A program made the position numbers and the translations under genes. A DNA stretch of 37,500 bases from Prorocentrum cordatum (taxonomy: Eukaryota; Sar; Dinophyceae; Prorocentrales; Prorocentraceae): NCBI GenBank assembly GCA_963575745.1, contig CAUYUJ010006480.1, positions 466,889 to 504,388 of the forward strand. The letters are read 5' to 3'. Shown one piece after another: positions 1-9,486 of this stretch. The notes under the pieces were generated by a model, which was given only the letters and a program-made list of their open reading frames with translations, was not told the DNA's origin and did not search any database. Every line of letters begins with the position of its first letter. Position 1 is the first letter of the stretch.

Positions 1-311
1 GTTGCGAGGATGTCTCAGGCGAAACGGGCCAGACCAGCTCGCAAGCGGCATCTCGGAGCCCAGAGTTGCGAGGATGTCTCAGGCGAAACGGGCCGGACCA
101 CCTCTCGCACGGCATCTCGGGGCTCAGAGTTTCGAGGATGTCTCAAGCGAAACGGGCCGAACCACCTCTTGCGCGGCGTCCCGGAGCGCAAGGTTTCGAG
201 GATGTCTCAGGCGAAACGGCCAATCCCGGCCAACTCAGAAACGAGATGTGTTAGGATGTCTCAAGCGAATCGGCCCAGACCATCAGATTTTTGTGAGGAT
301 GTCTCTGCTCC
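1..311 (+). repeat. 62-bp minisatellite, block I
   Basis: About five copies of a roughly 62-bp unit. Each contains the core gaggatgtctcaggcgaaac, followed by a cgggccggaccacctc segment and a gcatctcggagctcag segment. Units differ by substitutions and by cag/caa changes in the core. The apparent open frames on both strands come from the repeat and are not genes. The left edge is cut by the window. The block from about 64 onward recurs, diverged, at 2117-2436. Confidence 0.9.
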
Positions 312-543
312 CCTTTTCCTCACCCCGTTCAGCAAGCTGTTTGGGGAAAAAATCGTGACGTCGGATGTCTGGGGAGGGCGGAAGGCAGTGCGCGCATGAC
401 GGATGCTGAGGCGGCAGAAACGACGACGGCGGGGAAGGGGAGGCGGAGGCAGAGGCGCAGCAGCGGGAGGCGGGAGGCGGGAGGAGGGAGGAGGGAAGAG
501 GAGCCAGCCGGGAAGTGGGAAGAGGGAGGCGGGAGAAGGAATG
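312..543. other. purine-rich spacer, no gene
   Basis: It begins with a ccccgttcagcaagctg segment (about 326-342) that also ends the repeat block at 2404-2420, so it is probably the edge of the repeat family. The rest is GGGAGGC/GGGAGGA-type purine-rich DNA. I see no credible coding sequence. Confidence 0.6.
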
Positions 544-748
544 AGGTTGTGATTGGAGCCCCTGTGCTACGAAACGTCTCAGGCAGAACGGGCCAGACCA
601 TCTCGCGCGCAACATCTTCGAGCCTCGCATTGCGAAGATGGCCCAATCGAAACGGGCCGGACCACCTCGCGATCGACATCTTGGAGCTCCATGTTGGAAG
701 GATGTCTCAAACGAAACGGGCCGGACAATCTCTCGTACGCGTTCTGAC
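544..748 (+). repeat. 62-bp minisatellite, block II
   Basis: Three to four diverged units of the same family (cores near 570, 636 and 698), with gatggcccaatcgaaac and gatgtctcaaacgaaac variants. It is followed by a short unique stretch and then a CCT tract. Confidence 0.85.
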
Positions 749-810
749 AAGTCCACATCGCACTCGCTTCCGGTTAGGTTTTCTCCTGCAATGCCCTTCC
801 TTCTCCCTCC

Positions 811-963
811 TGATCCTCCTCCTCCTCCTCCTCCTCCTCCTCCTCCTCCTCCTGCCTGCTCCCTCATGCACATCATCCGCCTCCTCCTTCTCCCTTCCAT
901 CTCCACCTTCTCCTCCTCCTCCTCCTCCTCCTCCTCCTCCTCCTCCTCCTCCTCCTCCACCTC
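811..963. repeat. (CCT)n microsatellite tracts
   Basis: Two pure to near-pure CCT/TCC runs (about 811-853 and 908-962) separated by about 55 bp of pyrimidine-rich DNA. Poly-Pro, poly-Ser and poly-Glu frames here are artefacts. Confidence 0.9.
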
Positions 964-967
964 CTCT

Positions 968-1190
968 TCATCCCGAACGGCATCTCGGAGCCTAGAATTG
1001 CGAGGATGTCTCCAGCGTAACGGGCTGGACCACCTCGCGCGCGGCATCTCGGACCCCAGAGTTGCGACGATGTCTCGGGCGAAACGTGCTGCGAGGAAGT
1101 CTCAGGCGAAACGGGCCGGACTGCGAAAGAGCGAGGAAGTCTCAGGCGAAACGGGCCGGACCACCTCGAGCGCGGCGTCTCAGAGTTCCG
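968..1190 (+). repeat. 62-bp minisatellite, block III
   Basis: About four units, including two shortened ones where the core aagtctcaggcgaaacgggc recurs after only about 40 bp. This suggests internal deletion or unequal exchange. Confidence 0.85.
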
Positions 1191-1195
1191 AGTTG

Positions 1196-1534
1196 CGGGG
1201 GCCTCCTGGTGCCTCCTGGGGCCTCCTGGGGACCTCCTGGGGCTTCCTCCTGGGCCTCCTGTGGCCTCCTGAACTTCACCTGGGGGTTCCTGAAGCCTCT
1301 TGGGGCTCCCAGGGGGGATATCAAACATGTGGCCGTTTGGGCCCCTCAAAATGCAGGGGGGGGCACAAGAGCAAGAAAAATCAACGAATGGACACCGGAT
1401 GTGTATTAACTTGACACGTTCTGATAGGGGGCCTCCTGGGGCCTCCTGGGAGCCTCCTGGGAATCTCCTGGGGACCCCTGGGGCCTGTCCTGGGCGTCCT
1501 GCGGCCTCCTGGAGCTCTCTGGGGCCTCCTGGGG
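1196..1534 (+). repeat. CCTCCTGGGG-type short-period array
   Basis: Short units of the form ggcctcctggg fill 1196-1310 and 1428-1530. Between them is about 110 bp containing a gatatcaaacatgtgg motif, related to gatatgtaatatgtgg in the duplication that follows. Open frames rich in Gly, Pro and Trp come from the period. Confidence 0.8.
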
Positions 1535-2011
1535 CTCCGAGGGTCCCAGGGAGGATATGTAATATGTGGTCTTCTGGGCCCCCAGGCTGGACCACCTCTT
1601 GCGCGGCATCTGGGAGCTCAGAGTTGCGAGAATGTCTGGTGCGAAACAGGCCAGACCACCGTGCGCACGGCATCTCAAAGCTCAGAGTTGCGAGGATGTC
1701 TCAGGCGAGACGGGCCGGACCACCTCGCGCAGGGCATCTCAGAGCTCAGAAGTTCGAGGATATCTCAGGCGGGCTCCGAGGGTCCCAGGGAGGATATGTA
1801 ACATGTGGTCTTCTGGGCCCCCAGGCTGGACCACCTCTTGCGCGGCATCTGGGAGCTCAGAGTTGCGAGAATGTCTTGTGCGAAACAGGCCAGACCACCG
1901 TGCGCACGGCATCTCAGAGCTCAGAATTGCGAGGATGTCTCAGGCGAGACGGGCCGGACCACCTCGCGCAGGGCATCTCAGAGCTCAGAAGTTCGAGGAC
2001 GTCTCAGGCGA
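1535..2011 (+). repeat. 239-bp tandem duplication
   Basis: Two near-identical copies, 1535-1773 and 1774-2011. Each runs from ctccgagggtcccagggagg through a gatatgtaa(t/c)atgtgg motif into three 62-bp-family units. Only a few substitutions separate the copies, so the duplication is recent relative to the surrounding units. Confidence 0.9.
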
Positions 2012-2436
2012 AACGGGCCGGACCACCTCTAGCGCGGCATCTCCGAGGTCAGAATTTCGAGGATGTCTCAGGCGAAACGGGCCGACCACCTCGCGCAAGG
2101 CAATCTCGGAGCCCAGAGTTGCGAGGACGTCTCAGGCGAAACGGGCCGGACCACCTCTCGCACGGCACCTCGGGGCTCAGAGTTTCGAGGATGTCTCAAG
2201 CGAAACAGCCTGGACCACCTCTCGCGCGGCGTCCCAAAGCGCAACTTTTCGAGAATGTCTCAGGCGAAACGGCCAATCCCGGCCAACTCAGAAACGAGAG
2301 TTGTGAGGATGTCTCAAGCGAAACGGCCCGGACCATCAAATTGTTGTGAGGATGTCTCTGCTCCGACTTCCCTCGGCCGGAGTCAGCTTCTATCACAACA
2401 GCACCCCGTTCAGCAAGCTGCTGGGGGAATGAGGAA
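2012..2436 (+). repeat. 62-bp minisatellite, block IV with shared 3' edge
   Basis: Six to seven units, ending in the same order of variants seen at 64-345: a ctcggggctcag unit, a gcgtcccaaagcgc unit, a ggccaatcccggcc unit, an aacgagag unit, then gaggatgtctctgctcc and ccccgttcagcaagctg. This shared order shows that the whole terminal block was copied, not just single units. Confidence 0.85.
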
Positions 2437-2715
2437 CACCTCCCTGTCGCACCCCGAAACATGTCGGTGGGGGGGCCGGGCGTTTCCCTTGAATTGAGGG
2501 ATGAAAAAACGACCCTACCCTGGGTTACAAGTGCGCGGTCTGTAAACCTCCTGGGAACTCCCAAAGCCTAGAGCCGCCAGGACGCGGCACATCACGCAGG
2601 GTTCCCCTGTCAGCCCACAGGAGTTTCAGCGCACAGCGCCTCGTAAACCAGGGTAGGGGCGTTTTTTCTGCCCTTGATTGAAACTTCTTCACCAGTTATG
2701 CTCCTGAAACTTGAG
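2437..2715 (+). repeat. composite repeat, copy 1, leader segment
   Basis: It begins with ctccctgtcgcaccccgaaa and reaches gggccgggcgtttc. The same leader is found inverted at 25207-25262, and a decayed form starts near 36234. About 180 bp at 2491-2680 is absent from the inverted copy, which has a 62-bp-family core at that point. No gene is seen. Confidence 0.75.
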
Positions 2716-3160
2716 ATCTGCAACAGCTTCACGGATGGAGGGCGGGTGGTTTTCAAAATGCGGTTCTCGGCTCTGCGCCGCGCACACTCGTCCTAAAAGC
2801 TTGCAGGAGCTGCACGGGTGGAGGGCGACTGGTTTTCTAGATGTGGCTCTCGCCTTGGCGCCGCGCACATTCGTCTTGAAAGCTTGCAGGGGTTTCACAG
2901 ATGGAGGGCGGGTGGTGCTCTAAGAGTGGCTATCGCCTTATCGCCGCGCACATCCGCCTTAAAAGTTTGCAGGAGTTTGGCGGGTGGAAGGCAGGTGGTC
3001 TTCTAAATGTGGCTCTCGCCTTGGCGCCGCGCACATTCGTCTTAGTCGCAAGAGCTTTACGGGTGGATGGCGGGTGGTTTTCTACATGTGGTTCTCTTCT
3101 TAGCACTGCATGCATTCGTGTTAACGGTTTGCAGCACTGTCCAATTTTTGTACGGTGGAA
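2716..3160 (+). repeat. 83-bp tandem array, copy 1 (about 5 units)
   Basis: Each unit contains a gagggcgggtgg block, a gctctcgccttggcgccgcg block and a cttaaaagcttgcag block. Unit anchors lie at 2738, 2821, 2904 and 2987 (83 bp apart) and at 3066 (79 bp). The same family occurs inverted at 24740-25175. Short frames here change phase with the 83-bp period and are not genes. Confidence 0.9.
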
Positions 3161-3905
3161 GTCCCAAAAGCGGTGTTCTCGCACGGCTTAGGACTGTCAG
3201 GACGCAGCAGTATCATTGAGCCGCGGTGTTGAAGCCTCATGATGTTCTGGCACGGTTCATCAGGACACCCCTGCTCCTCAGGGCTCGAGTGTAAAGTGGC
3301 GCCGCTAACCGAAAGGGGGGGCTACCCTAGGAGGAGAGCGAGAACGAGGAAGGGGACGACACGGGAGGACACCGGCAGAGGAGGAGAGGGAGGCGAGCAG
3401 AGGGAGAGCAGCAGGGACGACAGGGAGGGGAGAGCAAGAAGGGGGGCAGTCCCGGCAATCTGATGAACCCCCTTGCGCACCCTCCCCAAATTGGCGATCA
3501 AGACGCAGAGAGGTGCCGGTACCCGATTAGCGACTGCTGAAGGGTGTACCAACCTGGTCGGCCCAGGTTCCTCTGTGGCGGCACGTCTGGGAGAGAGGGG
3601 GCGCTGGAGGGGTCAACGGGGAGCCGGGGCTCGATGGTTGCAACGGTGCATAAGGGAGCGCACGTTGTCGTCCTCCCCCCTGCAAGTCTCCCCCCCACCA
3701 TCTTCGGCGGCGGCCGCGGTGGAGCAGCGGCTCCGAGCCTGGCGAGAAACGGCACGGTGTGAAACATGCTCTGGCCTGGTGGCCGTGCGCGGGCTGGGAC
3801 CGCCAAGGGCCATGGGGTTCGGCGGTTCATCCCCAGCCTCCGCCCCGGTGGTGCTTTTTGCAAGCTCTTCACGGGTTAAGCACCAACCCTGTCGGTCATC
3901 GGCCG
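3161..3905. other. no recognisable gene
   Basis: Contains a purine-rich stretch at about 3320-3450 (gagg/gagcag type) and GC-rich DNA after it. Open frames exist on both strands, but their composition follows the GC and purine bias and I recognise no family. Confidence 0.5.
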
Positions 3906-4104
3906 TCGACTGCTGGGCAGGCCACGCAAGTAGAGGCGGCCGCAGGACAGTCTTGCACCGTGGTGCCTTCATCGACTGTCAGCCGCGGCGGCGGCTGTGG
4001 CAGCTCGCGCGCTGGACAATCTTGCACCGTGGTGCTTTTACCGATTGTGATCCAGCGGCGGCCGCGGTCGAACCTTCGACTGCTGGGCAGGCCACGCAAG
4101 TAGA
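3906..4104 (+). repeat. 199-bp module bounded by a 29-bp direct repeat, with two hairpins
   Basis: An exact 29-bp direct repeat (starting tcgactgctgggcaggccac) occupies 3906-3934 and 4076-4104. Between the copies are two 33-nt segments, 3947-3979 and 4016-4048. Each can fold with an outer 6-bp stem and an inner gcacc/ggtgc stem. The two segments differ at paired positions (acagtc/gactgt against acaatc/gattgt), so pairing is kept. Function is unknown. Confidence 0.7.
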
Positions 4105-4727
4105 AGACGAGAGGGAGAAAAGAAGTTAAAGAGGGCGCGTGGGGTAGAAGCATGGGGGCGGAGTGGACCGAGGAACAAGGATACACTTATCCGCTGCTCG
4201 TCTCGGGCGCAACTGCACTGAAACATTCGTCAGACCATCAACGTGCTCGGTCCGCAAAGGGTGACAATGGACGCGATAGTGCGATCGCAATGCATGCCAT
4301 CTCCTCCACCCCACATCCCACCAATGCCTACACCGAGCCCGCAATCCCTCATCGGGCACCCTGTGCCGCGGGGCGACGTGGCCGCCGTTGGCGCGCGGGT
4401 GTCTTCGCATTCTGCGTGGTCGGTGATGAAAAATTGCGTGGACGAGGGAGCCATCGTCGAAGGAGAAGGAGGGGGAGCTGTGGCGGCAGCGGGGGTCCAC
4501 GCTCGCCAGCGGTGGCCGCTCGCGCCGCCGTCGCGGAGGCGGCGGCTGCCCTGCGTGGCACATGCTCGTGCTGCGACGCTTGTGCGTCTCGAGACAACGA
4601 TTCATGTTGTGCCCACCTCTTCCCTGGTCAGCCTCGCCCGTCCGAAGCAAAACATCAAACCGCGCCAAGCCAGACATTCAAAGGCTGATATGGGCGCCCT
4701 TTGCTTTGCGGCTCGCAACTGGAGCGA
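4105..4727. other. no recognisable gene
   Basis: GC-rich DNA with several overlapping open frames on both strands, none with a recognisable domain or exclusive coding character. If the splice model proposed for the neighbouring block is right, its last exon ends at 4728. Confidence 0.45.
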
Positions 4728-5330
4728 CTAGCTAGCTGCTGAGACAAGGGGAAGTGACGGGGCCAAAGGAAGAGGTGGGAGGCGAGGGAAATTGCGGAAG
4801 GGCAAATGATGCAGGATGCAGAACGGGGAGCGAGAATGGAGACGGGGAACCCCGGGGGACGGCCGCGGAGACGGCGGGGCCCAGGGGGGGAGGGAGACAA
4901 AGGACACTTAAAAGGGGGAGGCGGGATTAGATGGAGGGAGGGGAGGGGCGGTTCAAGGCTGAGTGTAAAGCTACCTGTGCGGTCCAGGGAGTCCACGATC
5001 ATGATGGCCGTGTAGATGGTGCCCCCCTGGGTCTGTGTCGATGACCCGCTTGGTGCGGCCCAGCCCAAGACATACGCCGTTTGCGCCGCAGGCGTACGCC
5101 AGGACTCGCCTTGTAGCGGTCCCGGTGGCGAAGCGCATGAAGCCGCGCCCGAGGTGCGTCCTGGCGTAGTCGGCGTCGATCCCGACCTCGGCGACCTCCC
5201 CGCAGAGGCAGAACGTGGCTTGGAGGGCCTTGCTGTCGAGGTCGCTGCTGAGACTCTTGATCTCTGTGCAGGTTGCCTGTGCCGTCTCAGCCGCAGCAGC
5301 CGCAGTCGCAGGTGCGCCCCCCCTCCCGTA
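4728..5330 (-). CDS. hypothetical protein, exon(s) with candidate intron and one frameshift
   Basis: I do not recognise the family. Reading the minus strand from about 5330 to 5040 gives an ordinary-looking globular sequence with segments such as LSSDLDSKALQATFCLCGE and GFMRFATGTATRRVLAYAC. At a run of six G near 5020-5025 the frame slips, and the next segment (GTIYTAIMIVDSLDRT) continues one frame over. It ends in ACAG followed by GTAGCT, which looks like a splice donor (exon end 4975). The next 235 bases are pyrimidine-rich and end in TCTCAG at 4739, a plausible acceptor; joining there would end the protein four codons later at TAG 4728-4730. The upstream start is not determined: an in-frame stop lies just upstream, so an earlier exon or a start inside the block is possible. 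The splice model is inference; the coding look of the main exon is the stronger part. Confidence 0.45.
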
Positions 5331-5435
5331 CAGGGCGTCATGTCAGCGTACGGGGGTTGCTGCACTGGCGCGTGTGCGTCCCCTCGGTGCAGGACGACAT
5401 AGGACGACTTGGCAACGAGCGGGAGTTGCTGCGCT

Positions 5436-5592
5436 TGTGACAGGAGGAGGAGAAGGAGGAGGAGGAGGTCGAGGACGAGGACGAGGAGGAGGAGGAGGAG
5501 GAGGAAGAGGAGGAAGAGGAGGAGGAGGAAGGGGAGGAGGAGGAGGAGGAGGAGGATGGAGAGGAGGAGAAGGAGGAGGAGGAGGAGGATAG
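5436..5592. repeat. (GGA)n microsatellite
   Basis: Near-continuous GGA/GAG triplets with occasional GAC and GAA variants. Poly-Arg, poly-Gly and poly-Pro frames are artefacts. Confidence 0.95.
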
Positions 5593-5722
5593 GCCTCAGT
5601 TTCCTTCATTTTCCGCGGGGCCCGCCAGGTTCTTGCGCCGAGTCGTGTACGCTCTTCGTGATTTGTTTCGCACATTCGCTCAAGAACGCCACAGGCTAGA
5701 TCCTTAAGTCTGGCTAACAAAA

Positions 5723-5723
<1 letters not shown>

Positions 5724-5808
<85 letters not shown>

Positions 5809-5943
5809 GGAGGAGGAGAGAGGAGGAGGAGGAGGAGGAGGAGGAGGAGGAGGAGGAGGATGAGGATGATGATGATGAGGAGGAGGAGGAGGAGGAGAAG
5901 GACGAGGAGAAGGAGGAGAGTGAGGAGGAGGAGCAGGAGGAAT
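5724..5943. repeat. (GAT)n followed by (GAG)n microsatellite
   Basis: An uninterrupted ATG/GAT run of about 28 triplets (5724-5807) passes into GAG/GAT mixed triplets. The long poly-Met, poly-Glu and poly-Ser frames come from the repeat. Confidence 0.95.
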
Positions 5944-6312
5944 CGCCCTCAAGAGCATACCGTCTGGTAGGCCTGGAATTTGAGCCGGGCCGATCCGCCG
6001 CCCGCCCGCCCGCCCGTCCTTGCGCTCGCCGCCAGCCGCGCCCTCGCCCTCCTCGTCGGTCGCGGCGGCCTCGTCGCCCCCGGCGCGACGGGGCGGAGCG
6101 CCCCGGCCGCGCGCCGCGGCTGGCGCGGCTCCGAGCGAGGAGGGCGACGGCGACAGGGGGGGGGAGGGGGGGGCAAAGCACTGAGAGCGCCCTGAGATTC
6201 GGCCCCTCCCCCCCCCCCCCCCGGACATCGGCCTCTAACCGCCCCTTCCCCCCCTGTGCAAGGGGGGAGCGGGGGAGGGGGGGTTCGAACCGGCCCCCCA
6301 CCCCGTCCTCCC
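5944..6312. other. very GC-rich, homopolymer-rich DNA; no gene supported
   Basis: Contains cccgcccgcccgcccg, a run of about 14 C near 6210-6223 and several poly-G runs. A ggttcgaacc motif lies near 6278. Open frames span it on both strands, but their residues (Arg, Pro, Gly, Ala) follow composition. Confidence 0.55.
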
Positions 6313-6700
6313 CCTGATAAGATCCGATGAATGATCGAACAAACTCTATAATAACACTGCAGTCCGGCACGATCCAACTCTAATACAATCCTACTATAAC
6401 TGGATCCAGCCCTCATGGAACCATACTTAGGCTCGATCAAGCTCGAAAAGAATTCTGTTATGGCTGGTTCCGACTGTAATAGCATCCTAGCCGGACTCAA
6501 ACCAACTTTACTTGAATCCTAGGCCCTGATTGAATCTGACTAAAGCTCGATCCATCTATACTTGAATCCTACGGTTGCTAGACCGAGCTCTAATTGAATC
6601 ATACGAAGACTCGGTCCAGATCCAATAAACTTGTAGAGTGTTGCTAGAGCTCGATCCACCGCTGATGGCATCTTACTACGTAATGCTCGATCGTCGTCGG
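6313..6700 (+). repeat. degenerate AT-richer repeat
   Basis: A compositional island compared with its GC-rich flanks. It has diverged, unevenly spaced copies of motifs such as ctcgatccaactctaa and cttgaatccta (for example near 6370, 6510, 6555, 6590 and 6650). Unit length is about 35-40 bp but phase drifts. No coding potential seen. Confidence 0.6.
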
Positions 6701-7241
6701 TTCCAGGGGTAGTGGTGGTAGTTGGTTCGAACTCCCCTGCAATTCAGCAATTCATGAGGGGGGGCGGGCGGTTTGAACCCCCCCAGTCCCCCCTTGAGGG
6801 AGGGGGTTCGAACACCCCCTGCCTGCCTTCCAAGCGTCCAAACAACGCGCTTTTTCCTATCTTCGCGCAGAGCGCCCCGCGAGGCGCGGTCATCCTCGCG
6901 TACTCGCGCCGCCGCCCCCTCCCCCGCTACCACGAGAAGGCCAGCTCTGCTGTCCAGCGCCGCGGCGAGCGAGGCGCGGCCATCTTCGCGGCCCTGGGGG
7001 GGTCCTGGGGCCATAAAAAGGCAAGACGCGGCACGAGCATAGACTTCCGGAGGAGGCCCGCGAGGCCCAGCGGCGCACACGATGGGGGTGGAGGCGCGAG
7101 GGGAGTCGCCCTCCGAGCAAGCGGCGGGCCTTGCAGAAGGCAGGCGGCTTCCCTGAAGCCCTCCTGGATGTGAGGAGAAAGAAAGGCACAAACGTACAGT
7201 AAGCGTGCTACCATAAGGAAAGCAGAATAGGGGACGAAGGG
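6701..7241. other. no recognisable gene; repeated ttcgaa-type motifs
   Basis: The first 110 bases hold three gttcgaac/gtttgaac motifs in a G/C-homopolymer setting (near 6723, 6769 and 6805). The remainder is GC-rich. Open frames on both strands overlap extensively and none matches a family I know. Confidence 0.45.
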
Positions 7242-7758
7242 TTTTTTCCCGACCTAGGCTCTGCCTAGAAGGGTTCTTGCTCTCTTGGCTTAAAGGGGCC
7301 GGGCAGTGGAAATCGTCCCGGGCGGTTCCCCCACTCCCCAGGGAGCCAAGCAAAAGCAACAGCAAAGGTAAAAGCAAACGCGCGGTTCCCCCAGTTGCGC
7401 TCCCTGGGTGCAAAACAAAAGCAAAAGCAAAGGCAAAAGTGAAGGCAAAAGTGAAGGCAAAAGCGATGGCAAAACAAAAGCATAGCATAGCATAGCATAG
7501 CATAGCATAGCGCAGCATAGCATAGCTTAGTATAGCATAGCAAAGCATAACATAGCATAGCCTAGCCCAGCATAGCATTGCGCAGCATAGCATAGCATAG
7601 CATAGCATAGCAGAGCAGAGCAGAGCAGAGCAGAGCACAGCGCAGCACAGCATCCACCATTGCTGAGGAGAAGAAGGAGGACGGCGATTACCGCTCCTAC
7701 TAATGTTGCTTTCCTAGAGGCTCCAACTCCCAGGTAGGGTCGTACTGGGATAATTCTT
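7242..7758 (+). repeat. composite element, copy A
   Basis: The head (about 7242-7345) contains cccgacctaggctctgcc, ggcttaaaggggcc and cccgggcggttccccc. The middle is satellite: AAAAGC/AAAGGC hexamers at about 7350-7480, then CATAG pentamers at about 7481-7645. The tail (7704-7758) contains gttgctttcctagaggctcc and ggtagggtcgtactgggata. Head and tail recur in the same order and orientation in copy B (7998-8775) around a different satellite. No protein-coding capacity is seen, so it is non-autonomous if mobile. Confidence 0.8.
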
Positions 7759-7997
7759 GCCAAGGCGAGCCTCGGCCACGAATGGATTTCCCGACCTAGA
7801 TCTGAAAATTGTAGCCCCTCCCGAACCCAAGGCGGTCCTGAGTGCAACGTCTTGACTGTAAACTGTAAGAGCACTGCGCGGACTTTCTGGGTCGGCGCTG
7901 GTACCCCCCTCCCCCGGGCGCGCGGAACGCGCCAGAGGGGGCCCAGCGACGATCCGAGAAGTGCGCGCGGGGCTCCGACGGATTATTGTTCATGCCG
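7759..7997. other. spacer between composite copies
   Basis: It begins with a short head-like fragment (ttcccgacctag at 7788), followed by GC-rich unique sequence. No gene is supported. Confidence 0.5.
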
Positions 7998-8775
7998 TTT
8001 TTCCCGACCTAGGCTCTGCCTAGAGGGTTCTTACTCGCTGGGCTTAAAGGGGCCAGGCAGTGGGCTTCGCCCCGGGCGGTTCCCCCGGTCCCCGCCCCGC
8101 GGTTCCCCCAGCTGCGCCCCCCTACCTTAGCTTTGCGTATCTCAAAGGCAAAAGCAAAGGCAAAAGGCAAAAACAAAAGCAAAGGCAAGAACAAAAGCAA
8201 TGACAAGAGCAAAAGGCAAAGCAAAGGCAAAGGCAAAAGGCAAAAGCAAAAAGCAAAGGCAAAGGCAAATACAAAAGCAACAGCAAAGGCAAGAGCAAAG
8301 GCAAGAGCAAAGCCAAGAGCAAAAGCAAAGACAATGCAAAGCAAAAGCAAAACTAATGTAAAATTGTAGATGTAGATGCAGGTGTAGGTGTAGGTGTAGG
8401 TGTAGATGTAGGTGTAGATGTAGATTTAGATGTAGATGTAGCTGTAGCGGTAGCTGTAGCTGTAGCTGTAGCTGTAGATGTAGATGTAGATGTAGATGTA
8501 GATCTAGATGTAGATGTAGATGTAGATGTAGATGTAGATGTAGATGTAGGTGTAGATGTAGATCTAGATGTAGATGTAGATGTAGATGTAGATGTAGATG
8601 TAGATGTAGGTGTAGATGTAGGTGTAGATGTAGATGTAGATGTGAGTTTCGCTGTTGATGTTGATGTAGATGTAGATGCAGGTGTAGATGTACATGTAGC
8701 TGCCGGTGTAAATGTAGATGTTGCTTTCCTAAATGCTCCAACTCCTAGGTAGGGTCGCACTGGGATAATTTCTTC
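7998..8775 (+). repeat. composite element, copy B
   Basis: The head (7998-8125) matches copy A, then AAAAGC/AAAGGC hexamers run to about 8355. A GTAGAT hexamer array follows (8356-8718) in place of the CATAG array of copy A, and the tail (8719-8775) matches copy A. His/Leu-rich and Ser/Thr-rich frames across the array are artefacts of the 6-nt period. Confidence 0.8.
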
Positions 8776-9185
8776 TTCGATGGACTCCGACCAAGTTTCT
8801 TCGAAGTCTACGCGCCTCCCCGGGAATAGACTGCATGCAGAAGAGGCCCCAGGCAAGAGTGACCTCTGCTGTGCGGCTCGCCGATCGTGGCACGCGGTAC
8901 GACGATAGCGGCCGGCGCACTCGGATTTAGCCCTCCCGCGCCCCCCAGCCGCACACCAGGGACCCCTTCTTCACGGCGGTCATCCTACGCCGAGCGTCGA
9001 ATCATCCCCATCCTCATACCATTCCAAACATGATAACGAAAACAAGTGAAAACTGCCAGCTTCCCAACGGATGGGAAAAGGGACTCCACAATGATAAACC
9101 AAACCGAAGAGACTGAAACAAACTGGCAGCAGGACAGGCCGAATGGGCGGCGTGGGTGCCCAGAACGGTCAGGAGGAGGCAGAAG
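8776..9185. other. no recognisable gene
   Basis: Mixed-composition unique DNA, ending against a GGA-rich tract at about 9175-9222. The minus-strand frame of the membrane-like segment at 9240-9484 runs on into this area, but the residues lose coding character there. Confidence 0.4.
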
Positions 9186-9239
9186 GAGGAGGAGGAGGAG
9201 GAAGAGGAAGAGGAGAAGCGGGGGCTCCAACGCGAGCAC

Positions 9240-9484
9240 CTCAGGGGATGTCGCGCCCTCCGAAGAGGAACGAAGGCGAAGTACATGTACTTCGAGAAAC
9301 CGTCGCCGAAAAGCCTCCACGACGCCACGTAGATGGCATCAGCGACGAAGAACAACATTAGGCCAATAATCCCAGACAGACAGTCGTGAGAAACTATTGG
9401 GATGATACCATAGACGCTGCAGGTTGCCCAACGCGCAGCTATCATATCACATGTCACGGCGACAGGCAGACGCTGGTTTGCTTG
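9240..9484 (-). CDS. possible exon of a membrane protein (hypothetical)
   Basis: The minus frame opens just after TAG at 9485-9487. It reads about 80 residues with two hydrophobic stretches, near VYGIIPIVS and GLMLFFVADAIYVASWRLF, then FSKYMYFAFVPLR before turning into low complexity. The mix of aromatic and aliphatic residues with single Cys is unlike the surrounding compositional frames. The family is unknown. Splice sites are not secure; AG dinucleotides at the upstream edge (CCATAG, AACCAG) could serve as acceptors. No initiator Met fits clearly, so a partial gene or an exon is likeliest. Confidence 0.35.
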
Positions 9485-9486
9485 CT

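Noticed and set aside
1-2436. CRISPR-like array
   Set aside because: Units are contiguous, degenerate and about 62 bp with no unique spacers of constant length, and the genome type is eukaryotic.
4230-4454. SSTQFFIT on the minus strand, reminiscent of a cyclophilin motif
   Set aside because: The neighbouring sequence lacks every other cyclophilin feature; a chance match.
5704-6370. Long Ser-, Ile- or Met-rich frames
   Set aside because: Products of (GAT)n/(GAG)n and of very GC-rich flanks; no start, domain or consistent frame.
6278-6820. tRNA gene suggested by ggttcgaacc motifs
   Set aside because: No acceptor stem, anticodon arm or A-box can be folded around any of the four motifs.
7265-7653. 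Cys/Tyr/Leu-rich minus-strand frames suggesting membrane proteins
   Set aside because: Read from the CATAG pentamer array, so residue pattern is the pentamer in three phases.
8142-8856. His/Leu-rich and Ser/Thr-rich repeat proteins
   Set aside because: Translation of the GTAGAT and AAAAGC hexamer arrays; a 6-nt period keeps any frame open.
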